Assembly: GCA_037043455.1 (NCBI GenBank)
Contig: JAWPHD010011283.1
Coordinates: forward strand, 21,346-85,345
Source of the DNA: Cyrtodaria siliqua
Lineage: Eukaryota; Mollusca; Bivalvia; Adapedonta; Hiatellidae
Direction: 5' to 3'
DNA: 64,000 nucleotides
Numbering within the stretch: the stretch's first letter is position 1; every line of letters begins with the position of its first letter. Below the pieces are notes generated by a model that worked only from the letters and a program-made list of their open reading frames with translations, made no database searches and was not told the DNA's origin. Positions 11,994-26,900 of the stretch are shown here, piece after piece. The translations under genes were made by a program, and so were the position numbers.

Positions 11994-14900
11994 CTGCTCA
12001 AAACCCAACCTACCAACAGATGCAAGAATGAAAAATTCAAATATGGCAACGCTATAACTAACTAATTCCATCCACTACTGTGATGGGGCATACAAATAGA
12101 CCTACATACTTAACTACATTACACTCATTACTCACCCATGGTACTGGCCTATCGTGTTTCTTGTATGCTGACTCCAACTTCTTCAAAATCCCAACAATGC
12201 CAGGGACATTAGCTTGGTTCATTTCTTCCTTTAGTAACACCGAGTCTATTCTGTCCAGAGAGGCTACTGAATCTAAGTCTAAATTATTAGCTGTAAATAC
12301 AAAGATAAACTAGAACTATCACTGAAGGTGATGAATACCCCTCTTTTTTGCTATAGCCGAAGAGGATGGGTAAAATAAAGAACAATAAATGTCTAAATTA
12401 TCTGTTATTTTTTTAATGTGAACAAAATTATAAGATTATAAGTAAAACAAAGTCCATAATTCTGTCATTTTTTTTTGCAGAATCGAAAAACCATTGATGC
12501 AGAGACACATCATAATATCATCACGTGTGAACTTTATGTCAAGTGTAATAATGTGTAAATACGTGATTTTCATTATAGAGTGAAAAATTCTAAGTCAAAT
12601 AAAGGACCATAATTCTGTAATAAATTAGGCATCAACAATATGTGATGCAGAGGCACATAAGGTAATCAGTCATTATGTGTACATGAAGTTTGGAAACAAT
12701 CTATTCGAAAATATTGGAGAAAAAATGTGTTAACAGGTCATTATACAATATTACAGATTAGGCAATCAATGATTGGTGATGTACAGGGACATACGGTCAT
12801 CAGTTGTTATGTGTATATGAAGTTTGGGAAGAATCAATTCGAAAAAATTTGAGAAAAAATGTGTTGGGTCATTATACAATATTAGACTGGAAAATTCTAA
12901 CTCAAACAAAGGGCAGTAATTCTGAAACAAATTAGGCAATCAATGATGGGTGATGTAGAGGGACATAAGGCCATCAGTATGTTATGAGTATCTGAAGTTT
13001 GGGAACAACCCATTCAAAAGTGTTTGAAATATGCAAGTATTAAAAATGTGTGACGGGACAGGACGCGACACGACGGGACAAAAATGTGTTATGTGACGGG
13101 AAGTTACGGACAACGCAATTTCTATATAGCCCCCACTTCACCTTGTGAAAGCGAGGGTATAATAAATTGAAAGGGAGGCCTGGCCATGGAACTTTTATAC
13201 ATTTAACTCTACAAAGCTCATGTATAATTACCAGAATTCTGCTTGTACCCTTATCAGGCTCATTTTCAATACCAACCTACATCTCATCCATATATACAAG
13301 CTCACCAAGTTTGACTGAGATTGGATCAGAAATAAAACTTCTAGAGAGAGAGAGAGTACATTGTTACCGGGGGCCATTTTGTAACCGGTAGAGATAAAAA
13401 TAAGAATTGGAAAGTTATGGACCTTCTTTATTTTTTCTTGGATTGTTTGTCAACCTGAGAGAAGATTTTATTACATTGTCATTTACATTAAACAATTTCT
13501 ATGGAAGTTATGGCTCTTTACAAACCAAGGGAATAGTCACAGGTTTTTGCTGGAACGAGTTTTGGCAAAGGTTTGTTTTTCAATCTACAGTGGAGTCTAA
13601 TAATTGCCTTACTGTATGTTTAAGTTTTATGTATAATGCAAACTCTATGGTCATTTAACAATTATTAACAAAACCACCCTTTTCGGACAGTTTTCCCCCG
13701 GTTGGGACATTGGTAACACTGACTTTCTTGTAATGAAGTTTTTAAGTTATAAACCAAATTTGTTTATCAACAATCAGACAGTCTGACGTACAGTTTGATA
13801 ACTAATTGATTTTAATACTAAAGTTATTAGTTCCACTACATGTACAGTGTACGAGTTACGAACTATGAGCGGGCGGACGAACACTTACGCTTTATGAGCT
13901 AAATGCATTAGGAGCTAAATTAGTCTTAATTAACGAGCTACTTAGCTCTTAAACCTAAGTCCACGAAAAGGTTTTTGCCCCTTAAACCCTTTTCTTATAC
14001 AAAAACAAATATGGACATCCAAAATTAGGAGCTAATGTTTATATGTGTATGTATGACTATACTGAACAAAAATAAAAACTACCCCCCTTTTTTTGCTGGT
14101 ATTACCATAGGCCAGTTTTTGAGGACGTAGGACAGCTTGAACAGCGCTTTAATTAAACAATGTTTGATATTTTTAGCACCCTTCACTTAGTACTAAATAT
14201 TACTTTTCAAATGTCTGCCCTATCAACTTTCGATGGTACGTGATATGCCTACCACGGTTTTCATGGGTAACGGGGAATCAGGGTTCGATTCCAGAGAGGG
14301 AGCATGAGAAACGGCTACCACACTGAAAACAATTTCAAATTTTGCCAAGCAATACTCTTTTAGGGATGCTATAGAAACCTTAAAGGGAGGTAATTTGATG
14401 ATTTTTGATAATCAAAAGCTGCTACCTGCACAATCGGTGTTGTGATTTTCTGTGATTTTTATTTGAAAGCAATGTATAGAGAATATTGTCTTGGACAAAT
14501 TAAGGTAATGTGTGTAGATTATATGTATTTTTACCACGAATGCATAGCTTAAGAAAAAGGGAGATAATTCCCTTGTGTGCTGAACTTTTCAAACAAATAT
14601 TTTGTTGGACTAATGATGGTCGTCAATCTAATTATTATATATACATCATTTATTATTTCTTGTTTGGCTGTCTATATAATAAGGGAAAGAAAGAGGGGTA
14701 CTTTTTATTTTTGCTCAGTATATTTAGCCCATATACATCATTCTGAAAATCTACTGCACATGCCTTATGAGCTCAAGCTCCCAAGTGAAATTAACTCTTA
14801 AACCCTATATGTACAAAAAGAAAAAAGCTGCTAAACCCCATGTGTTAGCACATCTAGGACAAAACTTGTACTTACCATACCAGCGTAACAAGGATTTTAA

Positions 14901-17900
14901 CGTTATCTTTCGAAGAATTTGATGTTCATACATTGAAAGCAGTTTCTCTAAAGCGTCCACCTATAACATACAAACATTGATAATAGAAGGAATGCATTTT
15001 TAATTCCTTGAAGAACAGGTCATATCAAACACAATATGGTATTGTTATTACATTACATCCTGGTTGGTGGATGGTTGAATTGTGTTTAACGTCGTGTTCA
15101 GCACATGTTAGGCTATATATGACGTCAATATTTTCGTGGTGGAGGCTGAGGCAGATCACCCTCTTTTTCCTGGGTAGAACCAGTACTGTATACATTCCAC
15201 CATCTGTCAGAATTGACACTTTCTCACTTAAAGTCGAGCTCCCAGTGAGATTCGAACCTGCAGCAGTGAGAGGTGAGAAGATTTCAAACGTAGCGTCTAT
15301 ACCATCCTAGCCACTGCTGTATGATTGGTAAATAGTCCTTTCTGCAAATTGTTTTACCATTTTCCTTTAAAGAAAAGAGTGGAAACCAGCAAAGAGGACA
15401 TGCATAATTACAAGCATTACTGATAAAAAGAATTCAAGCAGGTATAAACCTACTTAAATGTGGTACAGTTGCATTCATGAAAAATAAATATTGAGTAATT
15501 ATTTTATTTTTTGATACAAAATCAGATGGCGAACCGACTTTCTCTTGATTATAAATTTTCTTCTGTTTGTTTTACTTAGCAATCTTGATTTTTTTAAAAC
15601 TTACGGCATCCTGTATTTTTTCTACATAACTTGAATTTGTTCAACCATTAATATTAATTATAAAGATAGTATAAAGCAAAATTAGGTCGGCCATAAAAAA
15701 TTGCTGGTTTGCTGTTTCCCTACCTACCCACGTGTGGTTCCGGGGCAAAGAATAGGGCCACTGCAGATCCCATTGGAGGGGTAGAACCCCCACCCCAAAT
15801 TCATGTACATTTTATCATTTTTTGTTCATGCTCATTAAAGGTCTTCATCATGTCCTCGCATTGTTTCAGGTGCCATCTCGCTCATATCACTAGAGCAGTG
15901 GCAGAAAAACTATAACGTGGCTCCAGCGTAAATGAAGTGTCTACAATAGAATTTGCAGCAAGTCTGCAGTTCTGCAGGTGAGATTCTAGGCACATTCTCC
16001 ATATTTTATCTCAATGTACATAGAGGATGAGCCTGGCATGTTCATTCCTGTTAGGCGCCATATAACCTTTCATGTGCTGGTACGCCTTAAAACCCTTATT
16101 CAATTCAATTCAATTTTTTGTTGCTATCTTCAGTATATTATTCTAAGGTGTTTACTGTCCTAGGCAATGTTTTTTTTAAAAAATAAATCACCTACCTACC
16201 TGGGTCGGGAAACAGCAAACAAATATTTTTTTAAGGATAGCCTTACTTTTGCATATTATTAACTGTTGCACCAATAATATATTTAAACTTATTGTAGAAT
16301 AAAAACGGAAAAAATAAAACTCAAAATTTTATTTAATTGCAGGCAGGTTTAAAGTCAGGCAGGTTTAAAGTCAAAATGTCACTGGATAAATAAATCGAGA
16401 TGTTAATTTCAATGCTTGACAACACTTCAAGATTGCCGTGTGCCTCTTTAAATGTTCGATCCGAAGTTTTGGATATGGAAGGTAAATGATGGTGGTTCAT
16501 ATTCCTGCATAAAACAATGACAGCTTTCTGGGAGGGTATCATGGATGATTAAACAAAAACTGAACATACTAAGAGTAACAAAACAAACTGACAAACTTTA
16601 AGTACATTTTTAATTTAAGGTGGGCCGTAATTTTAGGGAGGCTTTATGATTGGATAATTAGTTTGAGAATTATCAATAAAATCAACTATTGTAGAAAAAC
16701 AAATAATGGAGAGTCAACACTTTCATATGTTACCAACCTTGTTCTCTGCATAAAGTTTCTTGGTGGCCTTTTCATAAACACTGAACGTTGGTAATTCCTT
16801 CAAAAAACTCTGAAAAATAAAACAAATATATGTCAGACATACGATGGTTGGTTAAATGCGGTTTTGTGTTTTATTTTTAGCATATTTTTTTTAGGCTATA
16901 TATGATGGTCAATTTTTTAGTGTTGGAGGCAGACCACCAAGAACTGAAGGTGATGAATACCACCATTTTTTATCAGTTGTTATGTGTATATTAAGTTAGG
17001 GAACAACCCATTCAAAACTGTTTGAGTAATGCAAGTAATAAACATGTTTTACGCGATGCGACAAAAATTTGTTATGTGACGGGACGTTACAGGCAGCATG
17101 ATTCTTATATAGCCCCCACTTTACTTTATGAAAGCAGGGGTATAACTAGTACTGTATAGCTCCCGGCATCCGTAAGAACTGACACTTTCTCTCTTACAAA
17201 TCAAGCTCCCAGTTGGATTTAAACCCCCAGCAACCTTATGTAAGACTGTATAATGTATATACGAGGAAAAATAGTGACCAATGAAGTAAGCAGATTTACA
17301 CAAATGTTTAAATAACATTTCGCTAAGCTGACTCTCATAAACAGTCAGAGCACTGGCATTGATTTCGATTACAGAAAGAAGGACCGAGGAAAGAAGAACA
17401 TAGTGTCATATATGATAAACAAGGCTAGAATCTCATTACACACTCATTTTTGTGGATTTATTTCTTTACCTTTTTAATGTTATATTTCACTCAGCAGTTT
17501 GGTTTGACATACATTATAATAAGAATCTTTCATGGGTATCCGGTGAAGATCAGGAATTCCAACATGAGGTACAACTGTTTTTACCATAAACGAGGCTCTG
17601 CCAAGGTTCCGATTAAAACAATTATACCGAGGGTTGGAATTTCCCTGTCTGAACCAGATACTCATTGTTTGTACTTTTACTGGCGATTGATTGCATTTCC
17701 AAGCGCGATATCGGACAAGTTGTTGAAAAGTTGTCGGAAAATTCAGATTTTTTCCCAATAATAAACCACCACAGGTCATGGTTAATTGGATTCTACGTGG
17801 AGTAACTCGGAGTGTGAAAGACTCGACAATGGCATACGTTTGCCGCGTGAATTCGCCGACTACAAACACCGACTCCGCGTAGATACGCATGAAGTGTGGG

Positions 17901-20900
17901 TTTCGCGTGAGCTGTACTGTATAAAGGGCAATAACTCAAGTATTTTTTTCTCTGATTTAATTGCTCTTGCTTCCTACAAATTATAACTTGCTAGTGATCG
18001 TAGGTACTATGTTTTTAGAGAAGTAGATGACACAAGTTTTGTGACGGACAGACAACAGATGATGGACACAAATTCTTTAGTGTCTGCCATGCTACACAGA
18101 TGATACAAAAGTGAAGTAGCTTCAGATTAACAAAGCAAATTTTTTTTTTCTCACTAAGTCAAGGGCCACAACTGATGTTTGTATTCTGAAAGAGGTAGTT
18201 TATTAAGTTTGGTAAAGATCGGATAAAAAATGAAGGCGCTAGAGTGTTGAAAAGGCAAATTATAGCATTTTTCATTAGATCAACCATAACTCTGTTTATA
18301 ATCCAATATAGGTGGTCATCGATATTAAAACTCTGGCCAACTTTGGTAAAGATCGGATGCAAATTGGTGGTGCTAAAGAGTTAACATCAAAAAGTGAATG
18401 GATGAATGATAGACAGATTTACATGAAGGAAATTTACATCAATTGTCAGCTAGAGGCAGATATACATAAATTGTCAGCTTAAGGCAGATTTACATAAACT
18501 GTCAGTAAGGGGTAACTGTCATATAGAGACACAGTTTTACATCAATTGTCAGTTAAGCTGTTAATTATTCTTCAGCCAGTGGTACGGTACTTACCTTTTG
18601 AATTTTGAAAGCATCGTCAAACCTTTCTTTTGTTAAGTAGTAGCTATACAGTTCGCTGATCGAACCAGGTGCCTCGCTGCTTACATCACAACATGTAGCT
18701 ACATCTACAATAGCAAACGATGCATGTCAGTAAACTATAATTCTTACGCAACTATAATGTAATGCGTTACTCCACTGGTTTACGCCTCATATTTGTGACC
18801 GTAAAATGCATGATTTACCGTCTAAAAAGTATGTGACGTCACACAACGTTGTAACAAGCCCATTGCTGTTACCAATGAATTTGAGTTTTCATAGAAAAAA
18901 ACAAGTGTGTATGTATAATTTTACATTATATTTCTGGCTAGAACTGAGATAACAATGCTAAGATTTTTAATCTGGGATGGTATGTGGTTGGTTTTATGGT
19001 CTGCAATTCCGTTTTACTGTTCCGCTACTGCGTTGCCGTAAAACAAATATTTTGGACTGTAAAACCACTCACATACCATCCCAGATTGAAAATCTTAGCA
19101 TAGTTATTTCTTAACCGACCAGACTGGTAATGAAAGAAAAGTAACGGCAACCCAAGCTGGCACAGGTCTTAGCCAGTGATACATCTACAAATGTATATTT
19201 AGCGTCCAATAGCTGATGTATGCTCTAATAAAGCAAAACATAGCATTTTTCAATAAATCAGGGACCTTAACTCTGGTGTAACTAATCAGACCCTTAATAA
19301 AATTAAAACATTTTAATAAGTGGACATTTTTGTTTAAAATCAAAAATCAACACCAACAAGATGTAACTACAGAGCAATAAGGAACCCAATCCATGCAGTT
19401 GCTCTCTTTTAAATGAGTAGAAACCAATTTTCATTTAAGTCACAGTGACCTTTGACCTATTGATCTCAAAATGAATTAACATGTCGCCAGTTGTCAATCA
19501 TTTATCCATTTCAACCATTCAAACCAAAACGATACCTCCGACAAACAACAGCACGTGTCACTGTATAATAAAGCACGTACAACTATGTTATAATATAACC
19601 TATTGTCAATATACTCCGACATCAACAATAGGGCGGAGATATCTAAGTACTGGCGACATGTCAATTGGAGTCTACGTTTCACCAAGATTTACACAGAAAA
19701 TATGAAATCAATCCACTACACCTTTCTCCTTTGAGCCGAAAAAAAAATCCGTCTGCCAAGCAAAATGGGCATATATAAAAAGGTGTTAAGCTGCAGATGA
19801 GGGATAAATATCACATAAAGGCACCATTGTTATAGAAATATTGCATGAGTTACTTACATGAGTCAACATACTCTGGATATTTTTCATGCAGTAATTCCAA
19901 ATCCCGTCTGCTTAAAAAACACTTGTCCTTGTTATCCTTTAGTTCTTGTACAAGTCGGTCCATCTGTCCACTAGAAATAAACGGTACCTCATATATCATA
20001 ACAAATACAACAAAATATCAAATATTAAAGATCCAAGGCCCACTAGAAATAAACAACTATCAAATATTAAAGGTACACACGACAATCTTGAAATATTCAT
20101 TGAGCAAACAAGTGTGCCTGTGTCATTCTACAGTGCATGGTACCTCTGCCACATGACCAAGTGAAGATCCACAAGGTGGGCACATTACAGTGAAAATATT
20201 GAGTGATGAAAGTTTCTCGATTTATTCTCTGTATTTTTAAGTTGCGTGAAAATATCGAAGTATCGGAGGAGCAAAACAAAAATAGACACATTAGTACAGT
20301 CTCTTAGACACACACGTACTGTCTCTTAGACACACTAATACAGTCTCTTAAACACACTAGTATAGTCTCATAGCACACTAGTACAGTCTCTTAGACACAC
20401 ACGTACTGTCTCTTAGACACACTAATACAGTCTCTTAAACACACTAGTATAGTCTCATAGCACACTAGTACAGTCTCTTAAACACACTAATACAGTCTCT
20501 TAGACACACTAGTATAGTCTCGTAGACACACTAGTATAGTCTCATAGACACACTAGTACATTCTCAAACACACTAATACAGTCTCGTAGACACACTAGTA
20601 CAGTCTCTTAAACACACTAATACAGTCTCTTAAACACACTAATACAGTCTCTTAAACACACTAATACAGTCTTAGACACACTAGTACTGTCTCTTTGACA
20701 CACTGATACAGTCTCTTAGACACACTGATACAGTCTCTTAGACACACTAGTATAGTCTCATAGACACACTAGTACAGTCTCTTAGACACACTAGTAGTCT
20801 CTTAGACACACTAGTACAGTCTCTTAAACACACTAATACAGTCTCTTAGACTAACACATACTGTCTCTTAGACACACTAATACAGTCTCTTAAACACACT

Positions 20901-23900
20901 AGTATAGTCTCATAGCACACTAGTACAGTCTCTTAAACACACTAATACAGTCTCTTAGACACACTAGTATAGTCTCGTAGACACACTAGTATAGTCTCAT
21001 AGACACACTAGTACATTCTCAAACACACTAATACAGTCTCGTAGACACACTAGTACAGTCTCTTAAACACACTAATACAGTCTCTTAAACACACTAATAC
21101 AGTCTCTTAAACACACTAATACAGTCTCTTAAACACACTAATACAGTCTTAGACACACTAGTACTGTCTCTTTGACACACTGATACAGTCTCTTAGACAC
21201 ACTGATACAGTCTCTTAGACACACTAGTATAGTCTCATAGACACACTAGTACAGTCTCTTAGACACACTAGTAGTCTCTTAGACACACTAGTACAGTCTC
21301 TTAAACACACTAGTACAGTCACTTAGACACACTAGTATAGTCTCGTAGACACACTAGTACAGTCTCTTAAACACAATAATACAGTCTCTTAAACACACTA
21401 ATACGGTCTCTTAAACACACTAGTATAGTCTCATAGACACACTAGTACAGTCTCTTAAACACACTAATACAGTCTCTTAGACATAAAAGTATTGTCTCTT
21501 AGACATACTAATACAGTCTCTTAAACACTAGTATAGTCTCATAGACACACTAGTAGTCTCTTAAACACACTAATACAGTCTATTAGACACACTAGTATAG
21601 TCTCCTAGACACACTAGTACAGTCTCAAACACACTAATAGTCTCTTAGACACACTAGTATAGTCTCATAGACACACTAGTACAGTCTCTTAGACACACTA
21701 ATACAGTCTCTTAGACACACCAGTACAGTCTCTTAAACACACTAATACAGTCTCTTAGACACACTAGTATAGTCTCTTAGACACACTAGTACAGTCTCAA
21801 ACACACTATTACAGTCTCTTAGACACACTAGTATAGTCTCATAGACACACTAGTACAGTCTCTTAGACACACTAGAACAGTCTCTTAAACACACTAATAC
21901 AGTCTCTTAAACCCACTAGTACAGTCTCTTAAACACACTAATACAGTCTCTTAAACACACTAGTATAGTCTCGTAGACACACTAGTACAGTCTCTTAAAC
22001 ACACTAATACAGTCTCTTAGACACACTAGTACTGTCTCTTAGACACACTAGTACAGTCTCTTAGACACACAAGTACAGTCTCTTAGATACACTAGTAGTC
22101 TCTTAGACACACTAGTACAGTCTCTTAGACACACAAGTACAGTCTCTTAGACACACTAGTACTGTCTCTTAGACACACTAGTACTGTCTCTTAGACACAC
22201 AAGTACAGTCTCTTAGACACACTAGTACAGTCTTTTAGACACACTAGTACAGTCTCTTAGACACACTAGTACAGTCTCTTAGACACACTAGTACTGTCTC
22301 TTAGACACACTAGTACTGTCTCTTAGACACACAAGTACAGTCTCTTAGACCCACTATTACTGTCTCTTAGACACACTAGTACTGTCTCTTAGACACACAG
22401 GTACAGTCTCTTAGACACACTAGTACAGTCTTTTAGACACACTAGTACAGTCTCTTAGACACACTAGTACTGTCTCTTAGACACACAAGTACAGTCTCTT
22501 AGACACACTAGTACAGTCTTTTAGACACACTAGTACAGTCTCTTAGACACACTAGTACAGTCTCTTAGACACACTAGTACTGTCTCTTAGACACACTAGT
22601 ACTGTCTCTTAGACACACAAGTACAGTCTCTTAGACACACTAGTACAGTCTTTTAGACACACTAGTACAGTCTCTTAGACACACAAGTACAGTCTCTTAG
22701 ACACACTTGTACAGTCTCTTAGACACACTAGTACTGTTGGATACTAACTTTATCATTATCAGATACATTCACATTTACATTCGGATGCAGACACCTGCCA
22801 AAGAGGTGCCTATATCAAGCTATAGCTAAGGCAGTTGACTACAGTTTAAAGCACATCTATGTGGTTTGTCTTACCTTTGAAGTAATGCTTGAGCATATGA
22901 TGCTCGCTGAGCAGGCACTTTCATAGGAAGGTTCAGTATTTCATCAGGGTGGCCATTAGCTATCAGATACTGCACAAAATCTGCATAGTAGAACACAATA
23001 TCATTATCATGGTGTGTATGTATGCATGTTTATCACATAACTTATGGTGTTGGAGTGGAATAACACCATTCTATATTTTCGATATACCACTAGTTATATA
23101 AGTATGCAATAAGCCTATTATGCGCTGTCAAAAAAATCGATAATGACTATGATCCAATTCCCACGGTTTATGTCGGTTTCGTGTGTTAAAGCGACAGGTA
23201 AAATGCAACAAGAGCATCAAGAATTGCAGGGCAATCCATAGTCCCCCACCAGCCCAGACAAACATTTTCCAGACATTTTCTATGATGGAGGTCAAAGATC
23301 AAGGTCAATGTCACAATGACCTAATTTTGGTATGCGACACACTGCTATCCCAAGATGTATTCACATACAAAGTTTGGTGTCTCTAAGTGTTATAGTATTG
23401 AAAATACGGTCCGGACAAGCATTTTCTATGACAAAGGTCACAGGTCAAGGTCACAATGACCTTATTTTGGTACGCGACACACCGCTATCCCAAAATGTAT
23501 TCAAATACCAAGTTTGGTATCTCTAAGTATTATAGTATTGAAAATCAATCCGGACAAGTATTTTCTATGAGAGAGGTCACAGGTCAAGGTCACAATGACC
23601 TCATTTTGGTACGCGACACACCGCTAACCCAAGATGTATTCAAATACCAAGTTTGGTATCTCGAAGTATTATAGTACTGAAAATACGGTTCGGACAAGTG
23701 TTTTCTATGACAGAGGTCACAGGTCAAGGCCAAGGTCACAGTGACCTTATTTTGGTATGTGACACACCACTATCTCAAGATGTATCCACATACCTAGTTT
23801 GGTATCTCAAAGTCTTATAGTATTGAAAATATGGCCCGGACAAGCATTTTCGGAACATTTTCTATGACAGAGGTCACAGGTCAAGGTCACTGTGGCCTTA

Positions 23901-26900
23901 TTTTGGTATGCGACACACTACCAAAATCCCAAGATGTATTCAAATATCAAGTTTGGTATCTCTAAGTGTTATAGTATTGAAAATACGGTCCGGACAAGCA
24001 TTTTCTATGACAGAGGTCACAGGTCAAGGTCCTTTTTTTGGTACGTGACACACCGCTATCCCAAGATGTATCCACATACCAAGTTTGGTATCTCAAAGTG
24101 TTATAGTATTGAAAATATGGCCTGAACAACCATTTCGGAAGGACTGACGGAAAGATGGACAGGGTGCAAACCTATAGTCACCCCCGGGACCGGTGGGGGA
24201 CTAATAAAAGTCGATATGTGAGTTATGTGATAAATAAAATCTAACATTCGTTCTCATTCATTATTGATTAATTTACTAAACTCGTTAGCAAAAATGATAT
24301 AATGCACGGCAAGAGCCTTGCATTATATAATTTTGCCAACTCGTTAATACAGGTGGTCTCCTATTACAGGTTCTGTGGTCACTTAATACAGGTGATATCC
24401 TATTACAGGTTATGTGGTCTCTTAATACAGGTGGTCTCCTATTACAGGTTATGTGGTCTCTTAATGCAGGTGGTCTCCTATTACAGGTTATGTGGTCTCT
24501 TAATACAGGTGGTCTCCTATTACAGGTTCTGTGGTCTCTTAATACAGGTGGTTTTCTATTACAGGTTCTGTGGTCTCTTCTACAGGTGGTCTCCTATTAC
24601 AGGTTCTGTGGTCTCTAACTACAGGTGGTCTCCTATTACAGATTCTATGTACATGTACTTTGTATATACTGTACTTGAGTGTATATGGTGTTTGTTTTTG
24701 TGAAGACTGATAATTAATTGTGTTAACATTTAGACATTGTAGCTTGGTAAATTATATTTATTTAAACATGGTTCTTTTTCACGTAAGTATATAATGTTAG
24801 AACCACCACGTAAAAAAATCTTTATTTCATAGCACCAATTTATACACTTATCCCCGAGTAGTGTTATCAATACCAACCAAAAGTCAGTATGCTTCCGGAA
24901 TCAAAAACAATTAATTTACCATGAATTTTGTTTGTATTTCATCATATTTCTTCATATCGATCATGATCGGATAAACTTTATCAGGGAATATTAACAACCT
25001 GAATTTCATCCTGTAAAATCCACTTGCTCTTGGCCGACATCAACTTTCAGTAAATGACATGAACACGTTGGGCTATTAACTTTTTTAGTGTGTGTGTGTG
25101 TGTGTGTGGTGTGTGGTGTGCGAGCGTGCGTGCGTGTGCATCTGTGTGTGTGATTATAGTGTAAGGAATCCCTCATGATGCAGCACAATAGAGTGTGGAC
25201 TGTAGTGGGATAATTGTTTACTGACCATCCTTTTGACTGTGCAATTTTTGTGGAGACAGCAACGTGTCAATGTCTTCCTTTGAGAGGTCATGCATTCTGA
25301 AAGACAAGTTACAAAAACATAAAATCTTTCTCCATATTTATCAAAAATATTGAACTCTTTCGAAATATGCATCCTGAAATATAAGTGACAAGCATGAAAC
25401 TTGGTTTACCACAATTTATAGTCACTATCATTAAAACGCTCCATGTTGTGATTATTTTTCCACCCCATTTTACAAATCACTATCATCAGACGATTTTTAG
25501 GATACAAGAAATGTCAATGTAAGAGACAAATTGACAAATGCCCCCAAAGTGGTTTTGACCTTTGCCTCTAACTGTGACTTTGACCTTGGAGCCACGGACA
25601 TGAATTTTGCGCGTGACACATCGTCTTGTTGTGGTGAGCACTTGTGCCAAGTTATTTGAAAAAATCTGTCCAGGAATGTCAGAGTTATTGACCGGACACG
25701 ATTGGGACAGACAGACGCTTCTTTTTGACCTTTGATCGCTAAGTGTGACCTTGACCTTGGAGCCACGGATCTGGATTTTGCGCGTGACACGGCGTCTTGT
25801 TGTGGTGAGCACTAATGCCAAGTTATTTGAAAATCCGCCCAGGAGTTATTGACCGGACACGATTGGGACGGATGAACGGATGGTGCGACTACTATATGCC
25901 GCTCTTCGGGGGCATAAAAATATTTTTAAAATGTTAAAATACACTCTCAAACCAACCTGTTTACCTGTATAAATACAGGCTTTCCAGCACCATCCAACAG
26001 AGACAAGAGGGCCAAGATGGCCCTATATCGATCACCTGAATAATGGCCCATTATCGAACTTCATCGAAATCTTATGGTCATATACAATCTGTGCAAGTTT
26101 GGTTAAGATTGTTCAAGAAATGTGGCCTCTGTTGTTTAACTAAGCCAAATATCTGTAAACCGAAACGTGACGATGACATGCACAACTAGGCTTGATGCTG
26201 ATCATCCCTGCAAATTTTCATTGAAATCTGGCGAGGGGTTCAGGAGAAGTAGATCAGAACAAAGTTTGTGTATTAAAACCTTTAAAGGGCCATAACTCCG
26301 CCAAAAATCATTCAACCGGAACACGGCGATGATTTGCACAACTAGACATAGAATTGATCATCCCTAAAAAGTTTCGTTTAATCCGGCCAGGGTTCAAGAG
26401 AACTAGTCAGAACAAAGTTTGTGTATTAAAACCTTTAAAGGGCTAAAACTCCACCAAAATCATTCAACTGGAACACGGTGACTATGTAAACTAGGCTTGG
26501 TGCTGATCATCCCTGCAAAGTTTCAATGAAATCCGGCTAAATGAAGGCCCTTTTGTCTTAGTCAGGCCAAGATATAGCATATTTTAGAAAATCAAGAGCC
26601 ATGACTCCGATGTAAATGGTCCAATCTGGATGTTTTTCAAACTTGTCCAAGCTTTCATTGATATTAACAATCTGGTAAAGTTTCTTAAAGATCGGACAAA
26701 AGATGAAGGCCTTATCGTCTTAACGAGGCAAAATATAGTATTTTTTACTAAATCAAGGACCATAACTCCACTGTTACTGGTTCGATCTGGCTGGTTTTTG
26801 AACTTGACCGCGTTGTCATTAATATTAACAATCTAGTAAAGTTTCATAAAGATCGCATGAAAAATGAAGGCCCTATCGTCTTAACGAGGCAAAGTATAGC

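Noticed and set aside
20290..22735. Possible CRISPR-like array
   Set aside because: Units are contiguous 22-bp repeats without unique spacers, in a eukaryotic intron.
24302..24703. 133-codon plus-strand ORF with a 13-residue repeat
   Set aside because: The repeat unit is 39 bp, so the frame stays open by arithmetic; no start context, no neighbouring exons, and it lies in an intron of the minus-strand gene.
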